The notes beneath the pieces are model-generated. The model was not told the origin of the DNA, did not search any database, and saw only the letters and a program-made list of their open reading frames with translations. The translations under genes were made by a program, and so were the position numbers. A DNA stretch of 17,766 bases from an uncultured Oscillospiraceae bacterium (GTDB lineage Bacteria > Bacillota_A > Clostridia > Oscillospirales > Oscillospiraceae): assembly GCA_900757695.1 (NCBI GenBank), contig CAAEOU010000056.1:1-17766 (forward strand), written 5' to 3'. Shown in pieces: positions 6,988 through 13,444 of this stretch. Position 1 is the first letter of the stretch. The number at the start of each line of letters is the position of its first letter.

Positions 6988-8268
6988 TTATTTGCTTTGC
7001 CGGAGCTTTCCGGGTGCAATGCCCTCAATGTTGGAAAAGGCACGGTACATGGTAGCAAGGCTGCAATAACCGACTTCCTCGGCAATCTCCTGCACGCTCC
7101 GGTCAGTCGTCAGCAGAAGCTCCTTGGCCTTACGGACTCTGGCACGATGCATGACATCATTGACACTCTCACCGAAATACTGCCGAAAGGACTCTGCGGT
7201 CTCTCGGGGCTTTAGCTTAAAGGTTCTGGCAATCAACGTAAGCCCCATGTTGACGTCTGTAGCATTTTCCTCGATGTAGGCATAGATATCATACATCATG
7301 CTGTCATAGCGCGCAGAGGTACGTTCCCGGCTGTGCGTGACCAGAACCTCGGCAATCTTCCGGCTTACATCCAGGAACTCCTGTAAATTTTTTGCAGATA
7401 CCAGATCCCGGCTGAAATCCATTTGAGAGACATAGCGCCAGTTGGCCAAATCCTGCCCCACCAGACGGGAATGGAGCAAATTGATAAACCGGTTCACCGT
7501 CATATTCAGGGTGTTGGGATAAGGCAGGCCCAGACAGTTTTCTGTAATTTTCAGAAGCTGTGCACGGAGATATTGCTCCGCTGCCTTTGCGTCCTTGGCC
7601 CGAATGGCACCGCAGATTTGATCGACGGTTTTGAAAAAGGTCTGTTCAAAATCGGTACGCTGCGTTGTATCTCGAATGCGCTCCAAGCTGCTTTCTGTCA
7701 TTTCAAATACAGGCGCCGACATATCCGTAAAAAAGCTGCGGCTGCGTTCAAAATTTTCTACCATTTGAAATGCGGATTCAATGCTGTCGATGCCACTACG
7801 AGGCATACTGACATCTGCGTGCAGAGAGAAGCCCAACGTGTCGCAGCTGTACTCCACAACGTCCCGGCAGGCATCAGGAATGTTATCCGACGCCCCGGGA
7901 TATAAAAGTCCGATCATATATCCCATATGCAGCACCAGAAAACCATTGCAGGAATCCTCCAGTTGGCGGCACAGGTGCTCCATCACGGCATAGTAGACAT
8001 TCAGGCGGCAGTTGTGACGGTCCTTGCCGGTAAGCACGGTGATCTGTGTATCCTCCAGAGAAAAGAGAACAATGCGAAAAGGACTGTCTGGCAGCGGAAA
8101 GTGCAGATGCCGAAGTTCGTCCTGAATTTCATCTCCGATGGACGCAGAACGAAGCAGCAGTGCGCCGATCATGCCGTACACGCCTTCCGGGATTTTTTCC
8201 CGGCGAAAGGCACCAACCGGATACAGCGGAGAACGGTCAGCGGTTTCTTTACACCAGATGTCCAGCAT
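6988..8268 (-). CDS. AraC-family transcriptional regulator
   Basis: 426 residues. The last 100 or so (about 327-426) form an AraC-type double helix-turn-helix. LTLIARTFKLKPRETAESFR is the first helix-turn-helix; VRKAKELLLTTDRSVQEIAE, followed by VGYCSLATMYRAF, is the second. The N-terminal 320 residues are long for the family and I recognise no cupin or periplasmic-type sensor in them; no membrane helix is apparent, so it probably senses a cytoplasmic ligand or partner. AAGGAGG eight bases upstream supports ATG 8268. It lies between two NTF2-fold operons whose promoters share an AraC-like tandem site, so it most likely controls both, and the site's position upstream of the -35 suggests activation. 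Domain call secure; ligand unknown. Confidence 0.92.
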   Translation of the reverse strand: MLDIWCKETADRSPLYPVGAFRREKIPEGVYGMIGALLLRSASIGDEIQDELRHLHFPLPDSPFRIVLFSLEDTQITVLTGKDRHNCRLNVYYAVMEHLCRQLEDSCNGFLVLHMGYMIGLLYPGASDNIPDACRDVVEYSCDTLGFSLHADVSMPRSGIDSIESAFQMVENFERSRSFFTDMSAPVFEMTESSLERIRDTTQRTDFEQTFFKTVDQICGAIRAKDAKAAEQYLRAQLLKITENCLGLPYPNTLNMTVNRFINLLHSRLVGQDLANWRYVSQMDFSRDLVSAKNLQEFLDVSRKIAEVLVTHSRERTSARYDSMMYDIYAYIEENATDVNMGLTLIARTFKLKPRETAESFRQYFGESVNDVMHRARVRKAKELLLTTDRSVQEIAEEVGYCSLATMYRAFSNIEGIAPGKLRQSK

Positions 8269-8304
8269 AGCAGGACCTCCTTCGTATAAGAAGTATTATT
8301 GCTT

Positions 8305-8313
8305 ATTATAACA
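8305..8313 (-). promoter_or_regulatory. extended -10 promoter for the AraC-family gene
   Basis: On the minus strand TGTTATAAT (8313-8305) gives a perfect TATAAT with the TGn extension, 36 bases before the start codon. No good -35 is visible 17 bp upstream, as is common for extended -10 promoters. Confidence 0.6.
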
Positions 8314-8335
8314 CATCTTTGGGAGCGATGGAGGT

Positions 8336-8361
8336 AGCAAATTTGCAAATGGCAAATTGCT
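8336..8361. promoter_or_regulatory. inverted repeat in the divergent intergenic region
   Basis: The left arm AGCAAATTTGC and right arm GCAAATTGCT are complementary apart from one extra A, around a five-base centre AAATG. It sits between the regulator promoter and the E promoter and touches the tandem site beginning at 8357. It could be an autoregulatory site or a binding site for a second regulator. Confidence 0.4.
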
Positions 8362-8387
8362 CAAAACCTGCTGTAGCTTCTCAAATC
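8357..8387 (+). promoter_or_regulatory. candidate AraC-type operator, right arm
   Basis: Two half-sites, TCAAAAC (8361-8367) and TCAAATC (8381-8387), have starts 20 bp apart with CTGCTG between, and end 12 bp before the -35 box at 8400. It is the counterpart of 6885-6915: same half-site, same spacing and nearly the same distance to the promoter. This repetition makes the shared-operator reading much stronger than either site alone. Confidence 0.6.
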
Positions 8388-8399
8388 AAGTTGGACATC

Positions 8400-8428
8400 T
8401 TGACGAGACACGCCAAGAGGAGAATAAT
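8400..8428 (+). promoter_or_regulatory. promoter of the E-A2-B2-C2-lipoprotein operon
   Basis: TTGACG (8400-8405), a 17-bp spacer, and AATAAT (8423-8428). The predicted transcript starts around 8435, leaving about 45 bases before the E start codon. Confidence 0.65.
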
Positions 8429-8478
8429 GAAGGCATCCCGGCGAGAATAGGCTTCGTCGATTTCAGGAGGTAAATTCA

Positions 8479-9207
8479 ATGAAAGAGATCAAGCGGTTTA
8501 ATTTTAATGACGTTGCGGCGGAATTGGGCTATGTGGCCGTGGGCGGTCCCGGCGGCCCCGGCGGAAGACCGGCAGGCGGCCCCGGTGGGCCCGGCGGAAA
8601 GCCGGCAGGCGGTCCTCCGAAATTTCCCACAGACCCGGAATCCATTCGGAAAAACTCTCTGCGGTTCAAGACTATGTGGCCCGATGAGCGTGCCATGCGG
8701 CTTCAGGATCACTTCAACGATTACGTTGCTTCGGGCGAGCCCATCGAATTCGAGGGGCATTCCATCTGCTGGGCAATGATCGCCCTGCTCCAGAAGCTCC
8801 GGAAAAATCAGGTTCTCATGTATATGCCCCCCTTTGGCAAGAGTCTCGATTTGATCCCCATGCGGCGAGTGGCGGAGCCCAAGGATAATCCCATGATGAA
8901 ATTTGACATAACCGAGCAGGGGGATGACGTACATATTGTTGTGACCTTACTCAATGACGGAAACCCCGATCCCTTCCAGATGTCTCTGGGCGATGTAGAG
9001 ATCAAAGAGATCGGTTCCGGAAAAAACATCTGGCTGGAGCTGGTAGGCGCCCACTACCTGTTCATGTTTGATATGCCCAAAACCTTTGGTGCTAACTGCA
9101 ACACCATGTACTATAAGGAAGGCGGCGAACAGTGGTACTGCGTTGCCTCCAACGATGCGAATGTAAAGGTTGGTGACAAGCCGGAAAAGAGCCCCTTTGA
9201 GGCATAA
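8479..9207 (+). CDS. uncharacterised protein E with N-terminal Gly-Pro repeat
   Basis: 242 residues; I do not recognise the family. A short head (1-21) is followed by a 26-residue G/P segment (22-47) made of two near-identical 11-residue units (GGPGGPGGRPA, GGPGGPGGKPA) and GGPP. About 195 more residues follow with alternating hydrophobic stretches such as FDITEQGDDVHIVVTLL and IWLELVGAHYLFMF, which look beta-rich. There is no signal peptide, membrane helix or core motif of the neighbouring NTF2-like proteins. AGGAGG eight bases before ATG 8479 fixes the start. It is first in the rightward operon, 13 bases ahead of A2, and has no counterpart in the leftward operon. The shared G/P segment links it to C1 and the flavoprotein. 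A structural or subunit role is as likely as an enzymatic one. Confidence 0.8.
   Translation: MKEIKRFNFNDVAAELGYVAVGGPGGPGGRPAGGPGGPGGKPAGGPPKFPTDPESIRKNSLRFKTMWPDERAMRLQDHFNDYVASGEPIEFEGHSICWAMIALLQKLRKNQVLMYMPPFGKSLDLIPMRRVAEPKDNPMMKFDITEQGDDVHIVVTLLNDGNPDPFQMSLGDVEIKEIGSGKNIWLELVGAHYLFMFDMPKTFGANCNTMYYKEGGEQWYCVASNDANVKVGDKPEKSPFEA
8542..8619 (+). repeat. tandem 33-base repeat encoding the Gly-Pro segment of E
   Basis: Two adjacent 33-base units (8542-8574 and 8575-8607) encode GGPGGPGG-R/K-PA and are followed by a partial GGPP. The units differ at a few bases, mostly silently, so the peptide pattern seems to have been kept while the DNA drifted. Confidence 0.85.
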
Positions 9208-9220
9208 GGGAGTGACTGCC

Positions 9221-9955
9221 ATGACTTTTACAACGGAGCAGCTGGTGGAGCGCTGGGAGCACCTGCGGGCCATCAAGAATCTCATGGGCCGGATGTCTGC
9301 GGACTACACTCTGAAAAAAGAGGGGCAAATGTATGAGAAATACTGGGCCAGACGTGCGGATGTATCTCTGGCCACCAATGAGGGCTGGTATTTAGGTGCC
9401 GAGGCCGTAACGGGCTATTATCAGGCTCTGGCAGATCAGATTGCGGCCCAGAGCAAGCTCATTGCGGACATCTTCCCCAATGAGCTGGGCGATAAAACCC
9501 CGCAGGAGCGAAACGGCGTGGGCACCATGGACTATAAGCCCGTGGATACCCCGGTGGTGGAGATCGCCGCCGATGGGAAGACCGCCAAGGGGATCTGGTG
9601 TCTCCGGGGCAGCCACAGTAAGATTCTCCCCTCCGGCCCTGTGGCCTATTGGGAGTGGGGCTGGTTCGCAGCAGATTTCATTCTGGAGGACGGTGCATTT
9701 CGGATCTGGCATCTTCAGTACCTTCAGGAGGTCTGCCGTCCCTGTGGACATCCCTGGTACGGTGACGAGAATGCCTATCCGACGCTTCCCGAATTTGCAC
9801 CGGCGGCAGACTTTGTGTTCCCCACGCCTACGGTTTCGGAAAATGTCCGGGCACGCTACGGTGCGGAGCGGCCCTTTACCCCATCGCCACGGGTACCGGA
9901 GCCCTATGAGACCTTCGAGGAAACCTTCAGCTATGGCCGAAAGGAGGCGGAGTAA
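9221..9955 (+). CDS. NTF2/SnoaL-like protein A2
   Basis: 244 residues from ATG 9221; AAGGGAG eight bases upstream selects it over an in-frame start at 9170 inside E. Core motifs are YWARRADVSLA (W42), TPVVEIAADGKTAKGIW (110-126), and EDGAFRIWHL (156-165, H164). The tail (RPFTPSPRVPEPYET then ETFSYG) mirrors A1. A WEWGWFAAD segment (144-152) precedes the last core strand, in line with IWKIGYMAAD of A1. The stop overlaps the B2 start by one base (TAATG), a sign of coupled translation. No signal peptide, so cytoplasmic. A small-molecule enzyme or binding protein of the NTF2 superfamily is likely; the substrate is unknown. Unlike A1, A2 keeps the conserved His. Confidence 0.83.
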   Translation: MTFTTEQLVERWEHLRAIKNLMGRMSADYTLKKEGQMYEKYWARRADVSLATNEGWYLGAEAVTGYYQALADQIAAQSKLIADIFPNELGDKTPQERNGVGTMDYKPVDTPVVEIAADGKTAKGIWCLRGSHSKILPSGPVAYWEWGWFAADFILEDGAFRIWHLQYLQEVCRPCGHPWYGDENAYPTLPEFAPAADFVFPTPTVSENVRARYGAERPFTPSPRVPEPYETFEETFSYGRKEAE

Positions 9956-10638
9956 TGCAGTACACCAACGAGGAACTGGCGATCCGCCTGTGGGACACGG
10001 AGCATATCCGTCACACCATGAACCGGATGTGCTATTATCTCAGCAACAGAGACTTCCGTGGTCTCATCAACAACCTGTGGGTACAGAAGAACAAGCGCAC
10101 CGCATCTCTGGGCTATAACAACGGCTATTACATCGGCATGGATGAAATCGTCCGGCATTTGGTACTGGAACAGACGGATCTCCCCAAGACCGGCTCTGCC
10201 CGCATGGAGACTCTTACCACCCCCCTCATCAAGCTCCACGGTGACGGAAAAACTGCCCAGTATCAGGGTTATATGCCCGGGTTCCGATCCTCCGCTCAGG
10301 CAGACGGAACCATGGAGACCTACCTGACGCTGGACATGTGCTTTGCCGACCTCATTAAGGAGGAAGGAACGTGGAAGATCTGGCATCTGATTCTGATGCA
10401 CGATCATACCATGGAGGCCGGGAAGCCCTACGGTAAACTCCCCACCTTCGGCTGGAACGATCCGCTGGAGGAGACCTTCGGGACACCCACGGTACCCCAG
10501 GAGCTCCACGACCCCAGCTACGGTTGGGAGCTTCTCTACGATGATATGCCCAGAGAGCTGGATACCTACGAGGAAAAATACAGCTATGGCCCCTACGGAG
10601 ACTTCGGCAAGAAGTACTTCCAGCGGGATAAGCGCTGA
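9955..10638 (+). CDS. NTF2/SnoaL-like protein B2
   Basis: 227 residues. ATG 9955 overlaps the A2 stop and has AAGGAGG seven bases upstream inside A2. Core motifs are NLWVQKNKRTASLG (W42), TTPLIKLHGDGKTAQYQG (88-105) and EEGTWKIWHL (136-145, H144). The last core strand is followed by LEETFGTPTVP, the counterpart of LEQEFGTPTEK in B1, and an acidic, Tyr-rich tail ending YSYGPYGD. It lacks the long N-terminal extension of B1 and is closer to a minimal fold with one extra C-terminal segment. Fourteen bases separate it from C2. Same superfamily and uncertainty as its neighbours; the tight coupling with A2 suggests the two proteins are made in matched amounts and may form a mixed complex, as NTF2-fold proteins often oligomerise. 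Confidence 0.83.
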   Translation: MQYTNEELAIRLWDTEHIRHTMNRMCYYLSNRDFRGLINNLWVQKNKRTASLGYNNGYYIGMDEIVRHLVLEQTDLPKTGSARMETLTTPLIKLHGDGKTAQYQGYMPGFRSSAQADGTMETYLTLDMCFADLIKEEGTWKIWHLILMHDHTMEAGKPYGKLPTFGWNDPLEETFGTPTVPQELHDPSYGWELLYDDMPRELDTYEEKYSYGPYGDFGKKYFQRDKR

Positions 10639-10652
10639 GGGAGGGACGGAAT

Positions 10653-11516
10653 ATGAGCAATTTAACGATTGAACAGCGGCTCCACAACGCCCTCGGCAGC
10701 CAGAAGGTAGAGGAATACAAAGCTCGCCATGCCTACCTCCATGCCATTATGTACTCCAAGCAGGAGTGGGATGTGTTCTGGCATAAGTCCCCAAACACCA
10801 CTTGGGCCCATCAGTTTGGCCGCATGGTGGGCTGGGAGGAGGTCTACTATAACAGCGTTGTGCATACAGATGCAAATATGCTGGGCCTCGCCATTCAGAA
10901 GATGCAGTCCATGGAAGAAATGTGGGGACATGACTTCCTTTCCACGGGAAAATCCGGCTGTCATGCGCTGGCCTCTGACGTCATTGAGGTAGCGGAGGAC
11001 GGCATGTCCGCCCGAGCCTTCTACCTGACCCCCGGCACCATGACCGGCGGCATGAGTATGGGGCCGGCAAACGGCTCCGTGTGCCGTGGCGGCGGCTGGC
11101 TTTGGGAGCGGTACGGTTCGGAATTTGTATTTGTGGACGGAGCGTGGAAATGGTTCCATGAGCACGTATGCCCGGACACCGCCGGTCAATACGATGTTGG
11201 CAACTGGGCCCATGACCGCTATGTGGACTACCGCAGCGGCAAGCTGAAGATCGGTGATCTGGGCGGCTATCCCGATCGTCTCACAGAGCCCGGTACCCTG
11301 CACTACGACTATTCCATTATCCAGACTGTTCAGGACACGGTGCCCCCACCGCTGCCATATAAGACCCTGAACGATGAGAACACCTACTCTCCCGGACGGA
11401 CAGACCCCACCGGGAAGATCACCGTAAAAACCGCCGGGTCTCAAAAGATGGAGTGGGATCAAAGCGACAATTACTTTGATCACGCACTGGATGATGTCCC
11501 CAATGAACAAACATAG
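10653..11516 (+). CDS. NTF2/SnoaL-like protein C2
   Basis: 287 residues, with a GGGAGG-type site about eight bases before ATG 10653. Core motifs are VFWHKSPNTTWAH (W43), SDVIEVAEDGMSARAFYL (108-125) and VDGAWKWFHEHV (161-172, H169). The pairing with C1 rests on a shared start (VEEYKARHAYLHA against VEKVHAWHAILHA) and a shared tail (SIIQTVQDTVP against SPIQPAQDSTP). Between core and tail it has an ordinary linker where C1 has its G/P insert. C-terminal to the shared tail it has about 30 further residues rich in charged and polar side chains. No signal peptide. It precedes the lipoprotein gene by 41 bases with no terminator between, so the binding protein is probably on the same transcript. Confidence 0.83.
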   Translation: MSNLTIEQRLHNALGSQKVEEYKARHAYLHAIMYSKQEWDVFWHKSPNTTWAHQFGRMVGWEEVYYNSVVHTDANMLGLAIQKMQSMEEMWGHDFLSTGKSGCHALASDVIEVAEDGMSARAFYLTPGTMTGGMSMGPANGSVCRGGGWLWERYGSEFVFVDGAWKWFHEHVCPDTAGQYDVGNWAHDRYVDYRSGKLKIGDLGGYPDRLTEPGTLHYDYSIIQTVQDTVPPPLPYKTLNDENTYSPGRTDPTGKITVKTAGSQKMEWDQSDNYFDHALDDVPNEQT

Positions 11517-11557
11517 TATTTTACGGATGTTTCCGTGATCTGAAAGGAGCGTTATCC

Positions 11558-13303
11558 ATGAAAAAGAATTTGTTAGTTTCTTCGCTGTTGGTTCTCGCCA
11601 TGCTGCTTGGATTGCTGAGCGGGTGTGATACACAAAACACAGAGCCGTCTGTCACGGATACAACGGTATCTGCAACAGATGCTGCGGTTTCCATGGCCGA
11701 GCCCAGCGAAGCCCCGGAGCCAGCTACCTCAGCGCCTGAGGAATCCATGGTGGAAGCCTCTGTGGAGGAAGCACCAGAAGTTCTTGGGCCGGAAGCCTAC
11801 TACGCCAGCGAGGAATTGACGGAGATCTCCCTGATGTTCCAGTTCCCGGCATTCTTCCAGGGCTTTTTCCCGGAGGGCTGGGGCGGCTCTGACTGGTGGA
11901 CCGCCTTTGGTGAGAAGACCAACACCCACTGGAACCTTCAGGAGGTATCCAACCTGGCCTGGCAGGAAAATGTCAACCTGCTGTGTGCATCCGGCGATCT
12001 GCCCGATACCGTCTGCAACCTTGGCTCTGTCTACAACGGCGGCATCGCAGCAGCAATGCGGGATGAGCAGGTAGTGGACATTTCCGGTCTGGTAGAGGAA
12101 TACGCACCCCATTACTTCGAAAAGTTGTCTGCGGATGAATACACCCTGAAATGTGCCATGACCGATGACGGCAAGATGGGAAACATGTATCCCTTGCTGA
12201 AGGAGCCTTTCCCGGTGACTTCGGGACTGTGGATCCGTCAGGATTGGCTGGATGAGCTGAATATGGAGATCCCCACCACCCCGGATGAACTCTTTGATAC
12301 GCTGGTGGCCTTCCGGGATACCTTTGGCGCCACCACAGGCTTCTATCAGCAGATTCGAGCCAACACCAATCAGGCAGCAGTGGAAGCAGAAGGCATCTGG
12401 AATGCCTTTGGCCGTCCCAACTTCTATCTGGATGAGGAAGGTACGATCCAGTACGGTCCCATGCAGGATTATTTCTACGATTACATCGGCTTCCTCCAGA
12501 AGCTGGCTAAGGAGGGCCTGTTCCTGACCTCTGACATGACCGACCAGAGATCCAACGAACTGTTTGCCACCGGCTCCATTGGCTTGGAGGGCGATTCCCC
12601 GGACAACGTGGAATCCTACATTATTCTCCTGAGTGAGGAAGAGCAGCAGCGGTGCAAGCTGGTTCCCATGGCCGCTTTGGGTGAGCCCACGGAGTTTGCT
12701 CCCAACACCACATACATCAGCTCTGATGCCGGCGGCATGATCAGCATTTCCGGCAACTGCCAGCATCCCGAGGTAGTCCTCAAGGCTCTGGATTACCTGT
12801 TTACGGACGAGGGCTTCATCCTCTCCTCCTTTGGCATTGAGGGTGAAGGCTTTACCTATAATGACGCCGGAGAGCCGGAACTCACTGAGCTGGTGCTGAA
12901 CAACCCCAATGGGATTCCCGCCAGAGCAGCCATGGGCTATTTCCTGAATCCCGGCATCCCGGGCCTGATCGATTATACCCGCAGTCAGGTGGTTTGGGAT
13001 GACGTGCAGAGATCCTCCATTGAGATTTGGAACTCTGCGTACACGGGAGATTCCATGACCGTATCTGTGGACTCCCTGACCCTGACGCAGGAGGAGCAGG
13101 ATGAGATCATGGGAAGCCTTTCTGACATGGTCACCTATGCTTCCGAATGGATCAACGGTGTGATCTTCAGCGGCAACGAACTGACAGATGCCCCCATTGC
13201 GGAGTTCCAGCAGACCATGCGGGATACCATGCATGTGGAGGAGATCCTGAAGGTCTACAACGACGCATACGAGCGCTTTGAGCACCGGAGCTTTGCACAG
13301 TGA
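11558..13303 (+). CDS. extracellular solute-binding lipoprotein (ABC importer type)
   Basis: 581 residues. A Lys-containing start, a hydrophobic stretch and the lipobox LSGC (C23) mark a lipoprotein signal. A flexible Thr/Ser/Pro/Glu/Ala-rich linker (about 24-72) leads to a large two-lobed binding domain like those of the LipO/YtcQ group (family 1 binding proteins, often for sugars or oligosaccharides). An ITQxAYDRY-like end is seen near the C-terminus (VYNDAYERFEH). AAAGGAG eight bases upstream supports ATG 11558. It closes the rightward operon, yet no permease or importer ATPase gene is adjacent; the ABC genes at 677-4166 are of exporter type and cannot serve it. It may use permeases encoded elsewhere or act as a sensor or capture protein. 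The ligand cannot be told from sequence; the AraC-NTF2 context suggests it may be the pathway substrate. Confidence 0.9.
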   Translation: MKKNLLVSSLLVLAMLLGLLSGCDTQNTEPSVTDTTVSATDAAVSMAEPSEAPEPATSAPEESMVEASVEEAPEVLGPEAYYASEELTEISLMFQFPAFFQGFFPEGWGGSDWWTAFGEKTNTHWNLQEVSNLAWQENVNLLCASGDLPDTVCNLGSVYNGGIAAAMRDEQVVDISGLVEEYAPHYFEKLSADEYTLKCAMTDDGKMGNMYPLLKEPFPVTSGLWIRQDWLDELNMEIPTTPDELFDTLVAFRDTFGATTGFYQQIRANTNQAAVEAEGIWNAFGRPNFYLDEEGTIQYGPMQDYFYDYIGFLQKLAKEGLFLTSDMTDQRSNELFATGSIGLEGDSPDNVESYIILLSEEEQQRCKLVPMAALGEPTEFAPNTTYISSDAGGMISISGNCQHPEVVLKALDYLFTDEGFILSSFGIEGEGFTYNDAGEPELTELVLNNPNGIPARAAMGYFLNPGIPGLIDYTRSQVVWDDVQRSSIEIWNSAYTGDSMTVSVDSLTLTQEEQDEIMGSLSDMVTYASEWINGVIFSGNELTDAPIAEFQQTMRDTMHVEEILKVYNDAYERFEHRSFAQ

Positions 13304-13352
13304 TCGCTCCTGAGCTGCGGCCATAACCGGGGTCAGTCCGGCGCTAAAAATT

Positions 13353-13394
13353 GGGACTGCTGCAAACACGCATTTGCAGCAGTCCCTTATTTTC
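13353..13394 (+). terminator. terminator of the rightward operon
   Basis: A perfect 14-bp stem (GGGACTGCTGCAAA paired with TTTGCAGCAGTCCC) with loop CACGCA is followed by TTATTTT, 50 bases after the lipoprotein stop. The remaining bases to 13444 hold nothing I can identify. Confidence 0.88.
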
Positions 13395-13444
13395 GTTTGA
13401 GAACCAAATCATAGTTCAGACAGCTGACAGGGCTTGATTTTCAG

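Noticed and set aside
7629..7655. TTTTGAAAAAG and TTCAAAAT inside the AraC-family gene, resembling the operator half-site
   Set aside because: They lie within coding sequence, in opposite orientation to each other and without the 20-bp repeat or an adjacent promoter.
8427..8450. seven-codon leader peptide frame (MKASRRE) after an AGAGGAG sequence
   Set aside because: Its ATG overlaps the predicted -10 box, so it would lie upstream of the transcript start. It only matters if the promoter is elsewhere.
8542..8607. GGP-rich tandem DNA as a CRISPR or mobile-element repeat
   Set aside because: There are only two adjacent units, no spacers, and the frame is kept; it is a coding repeat.
11523..11536. 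small hairpin ACGGA/TCCGT between C2 and the lipoprotein gene
   Set aside because: Only five base pairs with no T-run; too weak to call a terminator, so the lipoprotein gene is kept in the operon.
11729..13369. 546-codon open frame antisense to the solute-binding lipoprotein
   Set aside because: It is a codon-bias shadow of a clearly real lipoprotein gene and runs through the end of the terminator region.
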